Shown here one piece after another: positions 26,001 through 36,006 of a stretch of 64,000 nt of DNA. The position numbers were made by a program, and so were the translations under genes. Each line of letters begins with the position of its first letter. Within the stretch, counting starts at the first letter, position 1. The stretch is from Cladorhizidae sp. MBARI D1340-BT2 (taxonomy: Eukaryota; Porifera; Demospongiae; Poecilosclerida; Cladorhizidae): contig JAQNBH010000013.1 of assembly GCA_028752905.1 (NCBI GenBank), positions 22,953,477 to 23,017,476 on the forward strand, written 5' to 3'. The notes beneath the pieces are model-generated. The model did not search any database and was not told the origin of the DNA. It saw only the letters and a list, made by a program, of their open reading frames with translations.

Positions 26001-29000
26001 CATCCATATATTCTGCACACTTCACTGTAATGGACTTGCAAGATAGGTATCTCTCAGTGTTCTCTATCTTGAGCTAAACATGTTAGCTTCATAGATTCTC
26101 CACACTTCACTGAATAGACTTGATATATAGCTCTAAAGGTAGGCCTCTCTCTGTTCTCTCTCTTGATACCAAACATCCGTATATTCTGCATACATAGAAT
26201 CACAAGATAGGTTTCTCTATGTGTTCTCTATCTTGATGCTAAACAGGTTAGCTTCATAGATTCTCCACACTTCACTGTATACACTTGATATATAGCTATT
26301 AAGATAGGTCTCTCCCTGTGCTCTCTGTTGATATCAAACATCCATAATATTCTGCAAACTTCACTGTAATGGACTTGATATGATTCGAATGATAGGTTTC
26401 ATTATGTGTTCTCTATCTTGATATTTGCCCTAATTTGGTCTATATGTTTCTCATTTTCCCCCCAAAAATCTTGTTATTTTGCCGTAAAGCTCATAACTTT
26501 TCTACACTTTACCCCAAAAAGATCATTTTTATATCACCGGATAGCCCTTCTAATTATCTGTCTTTTGTACGTGCAAAATTTTTGAGTACTCTAAGTATTA
26601 GCAAGTTATGATGATTTGAAGTGGTAAGGTTTGCGATCTTTCCTGGCGTTTTCCAGTTGCCAAAGCGGTGGCCTGCCAGTGAAAAACCACTACATTTATT
26701 GATAATCTGTTGACATGTTGCAGATAAGGGCCTTCTCTATCAGTTGACAAAATCTGGGACTTTGGTCTTGTTAATTAGGGCAGTTATGAATTGTACTCTT
26801 ACTTGATGCTAAACATGTTAGCTTCGTAGATTATCCACACTTCACTGAATAGACTTGATGTATAGCTATTAAGATAGGACTCTCTAAGTGCTCTCTCTTG
26901 ATACCAAACATCCATATATTCTGCACACTTCACTGTATGGACTTGCAAGATAGGTATCTCTCAGTGTTCTCTATCTTGAGCTAAACATGTTAGCTTCATA
27001 GATTCTCCACACTTCACTGAATAGACTTGATATATAGCTCTAAAGGTAGGCCTCTCTCTGTTCTCTCTCTTGATACCAAACATCCGTATATTCTGCATAC
27101 ATAGAATCACAAGATAGGTTTCTCTATGTGTTCTCTATCTTGATGCTAAACAGGTTAGCTTCATAGATTCTCCACACTTCACTGTATAAACTTGATATAC
27201 AGCTATTAAGATAGGTCTCTCCCTGTGCTCTCTGTTGATATCAAACATCCATAATATTCTGCACACTTCACTGTAATGGACTTGATATGATTCGAATGAT
27301 AGGTTTCATTATGTGTTCTCTATCTTGATATTTGCCCTAATTTGGTCTATATGTTTCTCATTTTCCCCCCAAAAATCTTGTTATTTTGCCGTAAAGCTCA
27401 TAACTTTTCTACACTTTACCTAAAAAAGATAATTTTTATATCACCGGATAGCCCTTCTAATTATCTGTCTTTTGTAAGTGCCAAAATTTTGAGTACTCTA
27501 AGTATTAGCAAGTTATGGTGATTTGAAGTGGTAAGGTTTGCGATCTTTCCTGGCGTTTTACAGTTGCCAAAGCGGTGGCCTGCCAGTGAAAAACCACTAC
27601 ATTTATTAATAATCTGTTGACATGTTGCAGATAAGGGCCTTCTCTATCAGTTGACAAAATCTGGGACTTTGGTCTTGTTAATTAGGGCAGTTATGAATTG
27701 TACTCTTACTTGATGCTAAACATGTTAGCTTCGTAGATTATCCACACTTCACTGAATAGACTTGATGTATAGCTATTAAGATAGGACTCTCTAAGTGCTC
27801 TCTCTTGATACCAAACATCCATATATTCTGCACACTTCACTGTATGGACTTGCAAGATAGGTATCTCTCAGTGTTCTCTATCTTGAGCTAAACATGTTAG
27901 CTTCATAGATTCTCCACACTTCACTGAATAGACTTGATATATAGCTCTAAAGGTAGGCCTCTCTCTGTTCTCTCTCTTGATACCAAACATCCGTATATTC
28001 TGCATACATAGAATCACAAGATAGGTTTCTCTATGTGTTCTCTATCTTGATGCTAAACAGGTTAGCTTCATAGATTCTCCACACTTCACTGTATAAACTT
28101 GATATACAGCTATTAAGATAGGTCTCTCCCTGTGCTCTCTGTTGATATCAAACATCCATAATATTCTGCACACTTCACTGTAATGGACTTGATTCTCTAT
28201 CTTGATATTTGCCCTAATTTGGTCTATATGTTTCTCATTTTCCCCCCAAAAATCTTGTTATTTTGCCGTAAAGCTCATAACTTTTCTACACTTTACCCCA
28301 AAAAGATCATTTTTATATCACCGGATAGCCCTTCTAATTATCTGTCTTTTGTACGTGCTAAAATTTTGAGTACTCTAAGTATTAGCAAGTTATGGTGATT
28401 TGAAGTGGTAAGGTTTGCGATCTTTCCTGGCGTTTTCCAGTTGCCAAAGCGGTGGCCTGCCAGTGAAAAACCACTACATTTATTGATAATCTGTTGACAT
28501 GTTGCAGATAAGGGCCTTCTCTATCAGTTGACAAAATCTGGGACTTTGGTCTTGTTAATTAGGGCAGTTATGAATTGTACTCTTACTTGATGCTAAACAT
28601 GTTAGCTTCGTAGATTATCCACACTTCACTGAATAGACTTGATGTATAGCTATTAAGATAGTACTCTCTAAGTGCTCTCTCTTGATACCAAACATCCATA
28701 TATTCTGCACACTTCACTGTAATGGACTTGCAAGATAGGTATCTCTCAGTGTTCTCTATCTTGAGCTAAACATGTTAGCTTCATAGATTCTCCACACTTC
28801 ACTGAATAGACTTGATATATAGCTCTAAAGGTAGGCCTCTCTCTGTTCTCTCTCTTGATACCAAACATCCGTATATTCTGCATACATAGAATCACAAGAT
28901 AGGTTTCTCTATGTGTTCTCTATCTTGATGCTAAACAGGTTAGCTTCATAGATTCTCCACACTTCACTGTATAAACTTGATATATAGCTATTAAGATAGG

Positions 29001-30842
29001 TCTCTCCCTGTGCTCTCTGTTGATATCAAACATCCATAATATTCTGCAAACTTCACTGTAATGGACTTGATATGATTCGAATGATAGGTTTCATTATGTG
29101 TTCTCTATCTTGATATTTGCCCTAATTTGGTCTATATGTTTCTCATTTTCCCCCCAAAAATCTTGTTATTTTGCCGTAAAGCTCATAACTTTTCTACACT
29201 TTACCCCAAAAAGATCATTTTTATATCACCGGATAGCCCTTCTAATTATCTGTCTTTTGTACGTGCAAAATTTTTGAGTACTCTAAGTATTAGCAAGTTA
29301 TGATGATTTGAAGTGGTAAGGTTTGCGATCTTTCCTGGCGTTTTCCAGTTGCCAAAGCGGTGGCCTGCCAGTGAAAAACCACTACATTTATTGATAATCT
29401 GTTGACATGTTGCAGATAAGGGCCTTCTCTATCAGTTGACAAAATCTGGGACTTTGGTCTTGTTAATTAGGGCAGTTATGAATTGTACTCTTACTTGATG
29501 CTAAACATGTTAGCTTCGTAGATTATCCACACTTCACTGAATAGACTTGATGTATAGCTATTAAGATAGGACTCTCTAAGTGCTCTCTCTTGATACCAAA
29601 CATCCATATATTCTGCACACTTCACTGTATGGACTTGCAAGATAGGTATCTCTCAGTGTTCTCTATCTTGAGCTAAACATGTTAGCTTCATAGATTCTCC
29701 ACACTTCACTGAATAGACTTGATATATAGCTCTAAAGGTAGGCCTCTCTCTGTTCTCTCTCTTGATACCAAACATCCGTATATTCTGCATACATAGAATC
29801 ACAAGATAGGTTTCTCTATGTGTTCTCTATCTTGATGCTAAACAGGTTAGCTTCATAGATTCTCCACACTTCACTGTATAAACTTGATATACAGCTATTA
29901 AGATAGGTCTCTCCCTGTGCTCTCTGTTGATATCAAACATCCATAATATTCTGCACACTTCACTGTAATGGACTTGATATGATTCGAATGATAGGTTTCA
30001 TTATGTGTTCTCTATCTTGATATTTGCCCTAATTTGGTCTATATGTTTCTCATTTTCCCCCCAAAAATCTTGTTATTTTGCCGTAAAGCTCATAACTTTT
30101 CTACACTTTACCTAAAAAAGATAATTTTTATATCACCGGATAGCCCTTCTAATTATCTGTCTTTTGTAAGTGCCAAAATTTTGAGTACTCTAAGTATTAG
30201 CAAGTTATGGTGATTTGAAGTGGTAAGGTTTGCGATCTTTCCTGGCGTTTTACAGTTGCCAAAGCGGTGGCCTGCCAGTGAAAAACCACTACATTTATTA
30301 ATAATCTGTTGACATGTTGCAGATAAGGGCCTTCTCTATCAGTTGACAAAATCTGGGACTTTGGTCTTGTTAATTAGGGCAGTTATGAATTGTACTCTTA
30401 CTTGATGCTAAACATGTTAGCTTCGTAGATTATCCACACTTCACTGAATAGACTTGATGTATAGCTATTAAGATAGGACTCTCTAAGTGCTCTCTCTTGA
30501 TACCAAACATCCATATATTCTGCACACTTCACTGTATGGACTTGCAAGATAGGTATCTCTCAGTGTTCTCTATCTTGAGCTAAACATGTTAGCTTCATAG
30601 ATTCTCCACACTTCACTGAATAGACTTGATATATAGCTCTAAAGGTAGGCCTCTCTCTGTTCTCTCTCTTGATACCAAACATCCGTATATTCTGCATACA
30701 TAGAATCACAAGATAGGTTTCTCTATGTGTTCTCTATCTTGATGCTAAACAGGTTAGCTTCATAGATTCTCCACACTTCACTGTATAAACTTGATATACA
30801 GCTATTAAGATAGGTCTCTCCCTGTGCTCTCTGTTGATATCA
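20015..30842 (+). repeat. Hexameric higher-order repeat, two copies of 5,414 bp, built from trimers
   Basis: Monomers 23-28 (20015-25428) and 29-34 (25429-30842) match position by position at a constant offset of 5,414 bp. Each hexamer is two X-Y-Z trimers. Y monomers (20923, 23615, 26337, 29029) have GATCATTTTT, GTGCAAAATTTTT and ATGATGATTTG. Z monomers (21830, 24522, 27244, 29936) have ACCTAAAAAAG, GTAAGTGCC, GTTTTACAG and TTATTAATAATC. X monomers alternate between a 908-bp form (20015, 25429; ATAACATTTCTAC and GTATACACTTG) and a 30-bp-deleted 878-bp form (22737, 28151; GATAGTACTCTC). Trimers are therefore 2,722 and 2,692 bp. Confidence 0.88.
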
Positions 30843-32627
30843 AACATCCATAATATTCTGCACACTTCACTGTAATGGACTTGATTCTCTATCTTGATAT
30901 TTGCCCTAATTTGGTCTATATGTTTCTCATTTTCCCCCAAAAAATCTTGTTATTTTGCCGTAAAGCTCATAACTTTTCTACACTTTACCCAAAAAAGATA
31001 ATTTTTATATCACCGGATAGCCCTTCTAATTATCTGTCTTTTGTACGTGCCAAAATTTTGAGTACTCTAAGTATTAGCAAGTTATGGTAATTTGAAGTGG
31101 TAAGGTTTGCGATCTTTCCTGGCGTTTTCCAGTTGCCAAAGCGGTGGCCTGCCAGTGAAAAACCACTACATTTATTGATAATCTGTTGACATGTTGCAGA
31201 TAAGGGCCTTCTCTATCAGTTGACAAAATCTGGGACTTTGGTCTTGTTAATTAGGGCAGTTATGAATTGTACTCTTACTTGATGCTAAACATGTTAGCTT
31301 CGTAGATTATCCACACTTCACTGAATAGACTTGATGTATAGCTATTAAGATAGGACTCTCTAAGTGCTCTCTCTTGATACCAAACATCCATATATTCTGC
31401 ACACTTCACTGTATGGACTTGCAAGATAGGTATCTCTCAGTGTTCTCTATCTTGAGCTAAACATGTTAGCTTCATAGATTCTCCACACTTCACTGAATAG
31501 ACTTGATATATAGCTCTAAAGGTAGGCCTCTCTCTGTTCTCTCTCTTGATACCAAACATCCGTATATTCTGCATACATAGAATCACAAGATAGGTTTCTC
31601 TATGTGTTCTCTATCTTGATGCTAAACAGGTTAGCTTCATAGATTCTCCACACTTCACTGTATAAACTTGATATATAGCTATTAAGATAGGTCACTCCCT
31701 GTGCTCTCTGTTGATATCAAACATCCATAATATTCTGCAAACTTCACTGTAATGGACTTGATATGATTCGAATGATAGGTTTCATTATGTGTTCTCTATC
31801 TTGATATTTGCCCTAATTTGGTCTATATGTTTCTCATTTTCCCCCCAAAAATCTTGTTATTTTGCCGTAAAGCTCATAACTTTTCTACACTTTACCCCAA
31901 AAAGATCATTTTTATATCACCGGATAGCCCTTCTAATTATCTGTCTTTTGTACGTGCCAAAATTTTGAGTACTCTAAGTATTAGCAAGTTATGATGATTT
32001 GAAGTGGTAAGGTTTGCGATCTTTCCTGGCGTTTTACAGTTGCCAAAGCGGTGGCCTGCCAGTGAAAAACCACTACATTTATTGATAATCTGTTGACATG
32101 TTGCAGATAAGGGCCTTCTCTATCAGTTGACAAAATCTGGGACTTTGGTCTTGTTAATTAGGGCAGTTATGAATTGTACTCTTACTTGATGCTAAACATG
32201 TTAGCTTCGTAGATTATCCACACTTCACTGAATAGACTTGATGTATAGCTATTAAGATAGGACTCTCTAAGTGCTCTCTCTTGATACCAAACATCCTTAT
32301 ATTCTGCACACTTCACTGTAATGGACTTGCAAGATAGGTATCTCTCAGTGTTCTCTATCTTGAGCTAAACATGTTAGCTTCATAGATTCTCCACACTTCA
32401 CTGAATAGACTTGATATATAGCTCTAAAGGTAGGCCTCTCTCTGTTCTCTCTCTTGATACCAAACATCCGTATATTCTGCATACATAGAATCACAAGATA
32501 GGTTTCTCTATGTGTTCTCTATCTTGATGCTAAACAGGTTAGCTTCATAGATTCTCCACACTTCACTGTATAAACTTGATATATAGCTATTAAGATAGGT
32601 CTCTCCCTGTGCTCTCTGTTGATATCA
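28151..32627 (+). repeat. Five-monomer block duplicated at 55545-60021
   Basis: Monomers 32-36 recur as monomers 60-64 at a constant offset of 27,394 bp (25,350 bp without the transposon and one TTAA). Shared rare markers are two 30-bp-deleted monomers at equal spacing (28151/55545 and 30843/58237), GATAGTACTCTC, CCCCCAAAAAATC with TGGTAATTTG in the monomer at 30843, and the private CATCCTTATATTC near 32295 and 59689. The next monomers (32628 and 60022) no longer match, so one edge lies near 32.6 kb. Its left part overlaps the second hexamer. Confidence 0.85.
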
Positions 32628-33968
32628 AACATCCATAATATTCTGCAAACTTCACTGTAATGGACTTGATATGATTCGAATGATAGGTTTCATTATGTGT
32701 TCTCTATCTTGATATTTGCCCTAATTTGGTCTATATGTTTCTCATTTTCCCCCCAAAAATCTTGTTATTTTGCCGTAAAGCTCATAACTTTTCTACACTT
32801 TACCCAAAAAAGATCATTTTTATATCACCGGATAGCCCTTCTAATTATCTGTCTTTTGTACGTGCCAAAATTTTGAGTACTCTAAGTATTAGCAAGTTAT
32901 GGTAATTTGAAGTGGTAAGGTTTGCGATCTTTCTTGGCGTTTTCCAGTTGCCAAAGCGGTGGCCTGCCAGTGAAAAACCACTACATTTATTGATAATCTG
33001 TTGACATGTTGCAGATAAGGGCCTTCTCTATCAGTTGACAAAATCTGGGACTTTGGTCTTGTTAATTAGGGCAGTTATGAATTGTACTCTTACTTGATGC
33101 TAAACATGTTAGCTTCGTAGATTATCCACACTTCACTGAATAGACTTGATGTATAGCTATTAAGATAGGACTCTCTAAGTGCTCTCTCTTGATACCAAAC
33201 ATCCATATATTCTGCACACTTCACTGTATGGACTTGCAAGATAGGTATCTCTCAGTGTTCTCTATCTTGAGCTAAACATGTTAGCTTCATAGATTCTCCA
33301 CACTTCACTGAATAGACTTGATATATAGCTCTAAAGGTAGGCCTCTCTCTGTTCTCTCTCTTGATACCAAACATCCGTATATTCTGCATACATAGAATCA
33401 CAAGATAGGTTTCTCTATGTGTTCTCTATCTTGATGCTAAACAGGTTAGCTTCATAGATTCTCCACACTTCACTGTATAAACTTGATATACAGCTATTAA
33501 GATAGGTCTCTCCCTGTGCTCTCGGTTGATATCAAACATCCATAATATTCTGCACACTTCACTGTAATGGACTTGATATGATTCGAATGATAGGTTTCAT
33601 TATGTGTTCTCTATCTTGATATTTGCCCTAATTTGGTCTATATGTTTCTCATTTTCCCCCCAAAAATCTTGTTATTTTGCCGTAAAGCTCATAACTTTTC
33701 TACACTTTACCCAAAAAAGATAATTTTTATATCACCGGATAGCCCTTCTAATTATCTGTCTTTTGTACGTGCCAAAATTTTGAGTACTCTAAGTATTAGC
33801 AAGTTATGGTGATTTGAAGTAGTAAGGTTTGCGATCTTTCCTGGCGTTTTCCAGTTGCCAAAGCGGTGGCCTGCCAGTGAAAAACCACTACATTTATTGA
33901 TAATCTGTTGACTTGTTGCAGATAAGGGCCTTCTCTATCAGTTGACAAAATCTGGGACTTTGGTCTTG

Positions 33969-33972
33969 TTAA
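33969..33972. repeat. TTAA target-site duplication, left copy
   Basis: The satellite reads GGTCTTGTTAATTAGGGCAG in the other monomers. Here it reads GGTCTTGTTAA and then the transposon starts. Confidence 0.96.
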
Positions 33973-33979
33973 CCGATTA
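33973..33979 (+). repeat. Left terminal inverted repeat (3' end of element)
   Basis: CCGATTA, matching the right end in inverted orientation. Allowing one inserted T, similarity extends to about ACG (CCGATTATACG against CCGATTAACG). Confidence 0.85.
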
Positions 33980-33980
33980 T

Positions 33981-34017
33981 ACGCGGTATTAATTAATTCA
34001 ATTGTACCGCGTGACGC
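33981..34017. promoter_or_regulatory. Left subterminal inverted repeat (candidate transposase-binding site)
   Basis: ACGCGGTA (33981-33988) pairs perfectly with TACCGCGT (34005-34012) across a 16-nt AT-rich loop. Overlapping its right arm is GCGTGACGC (34009-34017), itself a near-palindrome with a one-base centre. The same nine bases occur at the other end of the element at 35977-35985. Subterminal palindromes with GCGT/ACGC arms are known binding sites for the C-terminal cysteine-rich domain in the original piggyBac; a similar role here is inference. Confidence 0.65.
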
Positions 34018-34700
34018 GGAACCTTTTTCATGTGACCTTAGGGTGTGGCGAGTACCAAACAAAACGTGCTAGATCTTTGTCTTGAGGGCTTTTCAGCCTT
34101 AGCGGTATATTGCCTGAAGAGAAAGCGTGTCCTTGGCTACCTGATTACAAAAGAAGTTAGTCTTGCCAGCTTTTGTGCCCGCTGTGGATAACAAATTTCG
34201 AGGACCAAAGAGTATAATCGAGCGTTCAGCTAAAGATCGGAGTTCTTTGATTCTTCAGAAACTTTCGATGGCGTGTCCAGTTACACTTGCCCGATGCCTT
34301 GGAAGCTCCTGGACAGAAGATGACCCCACGCGCTAGCAATTGACAAAGAAAGGTAAGCTATAAATAATTTTAATATTTGGAACGCGTAGCTGCTAGCTTA
34401 GCTAAGTTGAACTCTAGGTATGATACTGAATATTGTACGTGCATCCATAGGTTCTTTGCCTGTCAAGTCCCAATACAATGTCCTGCTAACCTACCATCAC
34501 CCCCTGCTAACCTACCATCACCCCCATGGGTGGGCATGAAAAGGAGAGAGCAGTGGAGCTGAAGCAAGAAACCCTAACCCCCTGAACTATGAAGCAACTT
34601 GAATTTGCCACTTTCTCACAGGTATTACATATCATTTTATATGAATACAATGTAGTACATTGGTACATAGGAGAGAGAAGGTTATATTGCAATAACATGA
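34018..34700. other. Noncoding left portion of the transposon
   Basis: 683 bp between the left subterminal repeat and the transposase stop codon. It is less AT-rich than the satellite and unrelated to it. I recognise no domain in any frame; the short open frames at 34377-34562 and 33796-34062 have no recognisable content, and the latter starts in the satellite. No canonical AATAAA was seen just downstream of the stop codon on the minus strand. It contains a 21-bp tandem duplication (34482-34523). It probably supplies the 3' untranslated region and left-end sequence, but part may be filler DNA captured when the element was deleted. Confidence 0.5.
34482..34523. repeat. 21-bp perfect tandem duplication
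   Basis: Two identical copies of a 21-bp unit starting CCTGCTAACCTACCATCA, at 34482-34502 and 34503-34523, in the noncoding left portion of the transposon. Looks like simple replication slippage. Confidence 0.9.
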
Positions 34701-35743
34701 CTATAATTTGTTTTTGTGCCACAATAGGTAGCAGTCGGTGCTCGCAATTCCAGTGTGGCATATCCATATGCCACATTCCTGGCAGTACCACTGGCTGTCA
34801 CATCGCTTTTGTTGCTGGTAGCAGTAAGTGCAACGTCCTCGACTGCGCTTCCCAGATGTTGCAGAGTTCTTTATTGGAAAGTGGAGGAAAGGAGGACTCT
34901 TGATAATAGAGCCACACCCAGCTCTGCGTCGGCTACAATAACTTCCTATTATCTCCTTGGCCAGCTGAATCCTGAACTTCTTGATCGTAAGTTCACCTCC
35001 GCTTCCTGACCATCCTTTGTGTAAGATGAAGGCGTTTGTTATGGCCACATCGATCAGAAAGTAAAATATGTATTTGTAGACCTTTCTGCTTTTCACCCTG
35101 CACCTATAATATCCTCTGATCTGATCCCCTCTGTCCACGCCTCCCATGTATTTATTGTAGGACTGTATAGCTAAGGGGCAGCTGGGTGTGTAAGTAGGTG
35201 TGGTTGATACTGATGTTGGTTGTGGCATGGGTGTGGTTGATTCTGATGTAGGTCGAGGCAGGAGTGTGGAAGTCATTGTGGTCAATACCGATGTGGTTTG
35301 AGGCTGGGGTGTGGTCGATACTGAAGTAGATATGGAAGTGCATGTTGTCGATATCGATAGTGGTAAAAGGTGGCAGGTAGCAGTAGTGTTTGCAGAGTCT
35401 GATGTGGAAGCAACCACGGAGTCTTTTACTGAGATGGGTGTGGTAAAAGCGGCATTCAAATGTACTTGGGTCGATGGGTTGGGTAAAGGTGTCTTGTGTA
35501 ATGCGGCAGGTATCGCGAAGGAATGAGCATCTTCCTCTTCCATGTCTAAATATATTATATATATATATATATTATATATATTTTTCATTATATTATTCAA
35601 CATTTGTTCACTAAAATTTCCTTACCTTCCTGCAGGCCTTCAAATTCCTCATCACTTCCATCTGCAAATGGCTCATCCAAGTCCCCATCTCCATCCAATG
35701 CCTTGAGGACCTCCTCCAAAGACAAACATTCTCTTTTTGCCAT
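34701..35743 (-). CDS. piggyBac-type transposase remnant lacking the catalytic core (PGBD-like), two exons
   Basis: Join of exon 1 (35743-35626) and exon 2 (35545-34701) gives 320 residues ending in TAG. The start at 35743 has A at -3 and G at +4. Residues 1-46 are acidic (MAKRECLSLEEVLKALDGDG, then many D/E), like piggyBac N-termini. Residues about 74-163 are Ser/Thr/Pro-rich, with five repeats of about 11 residues. Residues 168-217 match the last conserved block of the DDE_Tnp_1_7 domain: SYNKYMGGVDRGDQIRGYY, then RKVYKYIFYFLIDVAITNAF. D177 and D180 sit where the family has its third catalytic aspartate and a nearby conserved one. Residues 278-311 form the cysteine-rich zinc domain (C278, C281, C288, C294, C297, C302, H303, C311). 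The segment with the first two catalytic aspartates is missing, so cutting activity is not expected, yet the frame is open throughout. It could be a DNA-binding derivative or a recently dead copy. A start within exon 2 alone (35603) would read through the intron's AT repeat and is unlikely. Confidence 0.85.
35175..35351 (-). repeat. Coding 33-bp minisatellite (STTPxPQPTSV repeats)
   Basis: Five tandem units of 33 bp (one expanded by 12 bp) encode residues 105-163 of the transposase remnant: STTCTSISTSV, STTPQPQTTSV, a 15-residue unit starting LTTMTSTLLP, STTPMPQPTSV and STTPTYTPSCP. All lengths are multiples of three. The array ends directly at the conserved block (LAIQSYNKYMGGVD), where the missing catalytic core should be. 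It may be a scar of imperfect repair (inference). Confidence 0.8.
35546..35625 (-). other. 80-bp intron in the transposase remnant
   Basis: Begins GTAAGG (35625 downward) and ends ATTTAG (35546). It contains the only AG between donor and exon 2, so the acceptor choice is clear. Splicing joins G|AC into an Asp codon and continues in frame to MEEED. The intron is very AT-rich and holds a TA tract at 35551-35580. The acceptor has few pyrimidines, so splicing efficiency is uncertain. Confidence 0.75.
35551..35580. repeat. TA microsatellite inside the intron
   Basis: About 30 bp of alternating T and A with two TT/AA breaks, directly upstream (minus strand) of the exon 2 acceptor. Length is likely unstable. 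It sits in the intron, so it would not shift the reading frame. Confidence 0.9.
35626..35743 (-). other. Exon 1 of the transposase remnant
   Basis: 118 nt: 39 codons plus one base. It encodes an acidic N-terminus (MAKRECLSLEEVLKALDGDG, then DLDEPFADGSDEEFEGLQE). The donor is GAAG|GTAAGG, a close match to the eukaryotic consensus. Without splicing the frame stops 10 codons further on, after KEILVNKC. This exon is too short to be found as a long open frame. The plus-strand frame over the same bases (35604-35798) is its shadow. Confidence 0.8.
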
Positions 35744-35935
35744 TATAGTTATCCTATTTTTAATATGTATAAGTCATAATTGTTTTCAAGTTTTCTAAAA
35801 AAATGTTATAGTAAGTCCTATATAATAAAGGCACTATCATGAACTTACAGTGTTATAGAGCAGTATCGCAGCAATGGATCCTTCGTAAAGAGTAAGACAG
35901 CTAGCCGATCGCGCGAATAAAAAGGCTGCTTGGTA
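35744..35935 (-). other. 5' flank and presumed untranslated leader of the transposase remnant
   Basis: 192 bp between the ATG and the right subterminal palindromes. It holds the TATA-like element and a GATCGCGCG patch near 35917. I see no further exon with coding potential. Confidence 0.55.
35817..35828 (-). promoter_or_regulatory. Possible TATA element for the transposase remnant
   Basis: TTATTATATAGG on the minus strand, about 75-85 bp upstream of the exon 1 ATG. Position and composition suit a core promoter, but the surrounding DNA is AT-rich, so chance is possible. Confidence 0.3.
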
Positions 35936-36006
35936 TGACGCCAATTGGCGTCTACCGCCGTTCAGAGCACGCACGGGCGTGACGCCAATTGGCGTCTATC
36001 GCCGTT
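35936..36006. promoter_or_regulatory. Right subterminal palindromes in a 27-bp direct repeat (candidate transposase-binding sites)
   Basis: A 27-bp block occurs at 35936-35962 and 35980-36006, 44 bp apart, with one mismatch. Each copy holds the perfect 16-bp palindrome GACGCCAATTGGCGTC (35937-35952 and 35981-35996), followed by CTA(C/T)CGCCGTT. GCGTGACGC at 35977-35985 overlaps the outer palindrome and is shared with the left end. The two ends of the element therefore differ in number and shape of sites, as in the original piggyBac. Confidence 0.75.

Larger units (their letters stand above)
1..33972 (+). repeat. 908-bp satellite array, left part (monomers 1-38)
   Basis: Tandem head-to-tail array. 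I phase each monomer on the recurring AACATCCATAATATTCTGCA. Starts: 1, 916, 1824, 2739, 3646, 4554, 5462, 6370, 7278, 8186, 9101, 10009, 10924, 11832, 12747, 13655, 14570, 15477, 16384, 17292, 18200, 19108, 20015, 20923, 21830, 22737, 23615, 24522, 25429, 26337, 27244, 28151, 29029, 29936, 30843, 31720, 32628, 33535. The basic length is 908. Monomers of 907 lack one A (TGTATGGAC instead of TGTAATGGAC). Monomers of 915 carry a 7-bp ATATAAT-type duplication after GGTCTAT. Monomers of 878 or 877 lack 30 bp. Most monomers differ by only a few substitutions. Monomer 38 is cut by the transposon. There is no gene in this stretch; short open frames repeat with the monomer and carry no recognisable domain. 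Confidence 0.98.

Noticed and set aside
30734..30940. 68-residue minus-strand frame, with a twin at 58128-58334
   Set aside because: Exists only across the 30-bp deletion in two copies of the same monomer; satellite shadow without recognisable content.
1..33972. Regular repeats considered as CRISPR array, rDNA spacer or tandem gene family
   Set aside because: Repeats of 908 bp without short unique spacers exclude CRISPR; no rRNA sequence is present; no open frame is conserved across monomers.
34352..34727. Plus-strand splice-like sites (AAAG|GTAAGC at 34352/34353; acceptor-like TTCTCACAG at 34621 and CCACAATAG at 34727)
   Set aside because: No plus-strand coding content joins across them and two of the sites fall in or near the antisense transposase; such matches are common by chance.
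34589..34903. 104-residue plus-strand frame and neighbours at 34755-35009 and 35311-35526
   Set aside because: They are antisense to the transposase remnant, whose conserved GGVDRGD block and cysteine pattern identify the coding strand.
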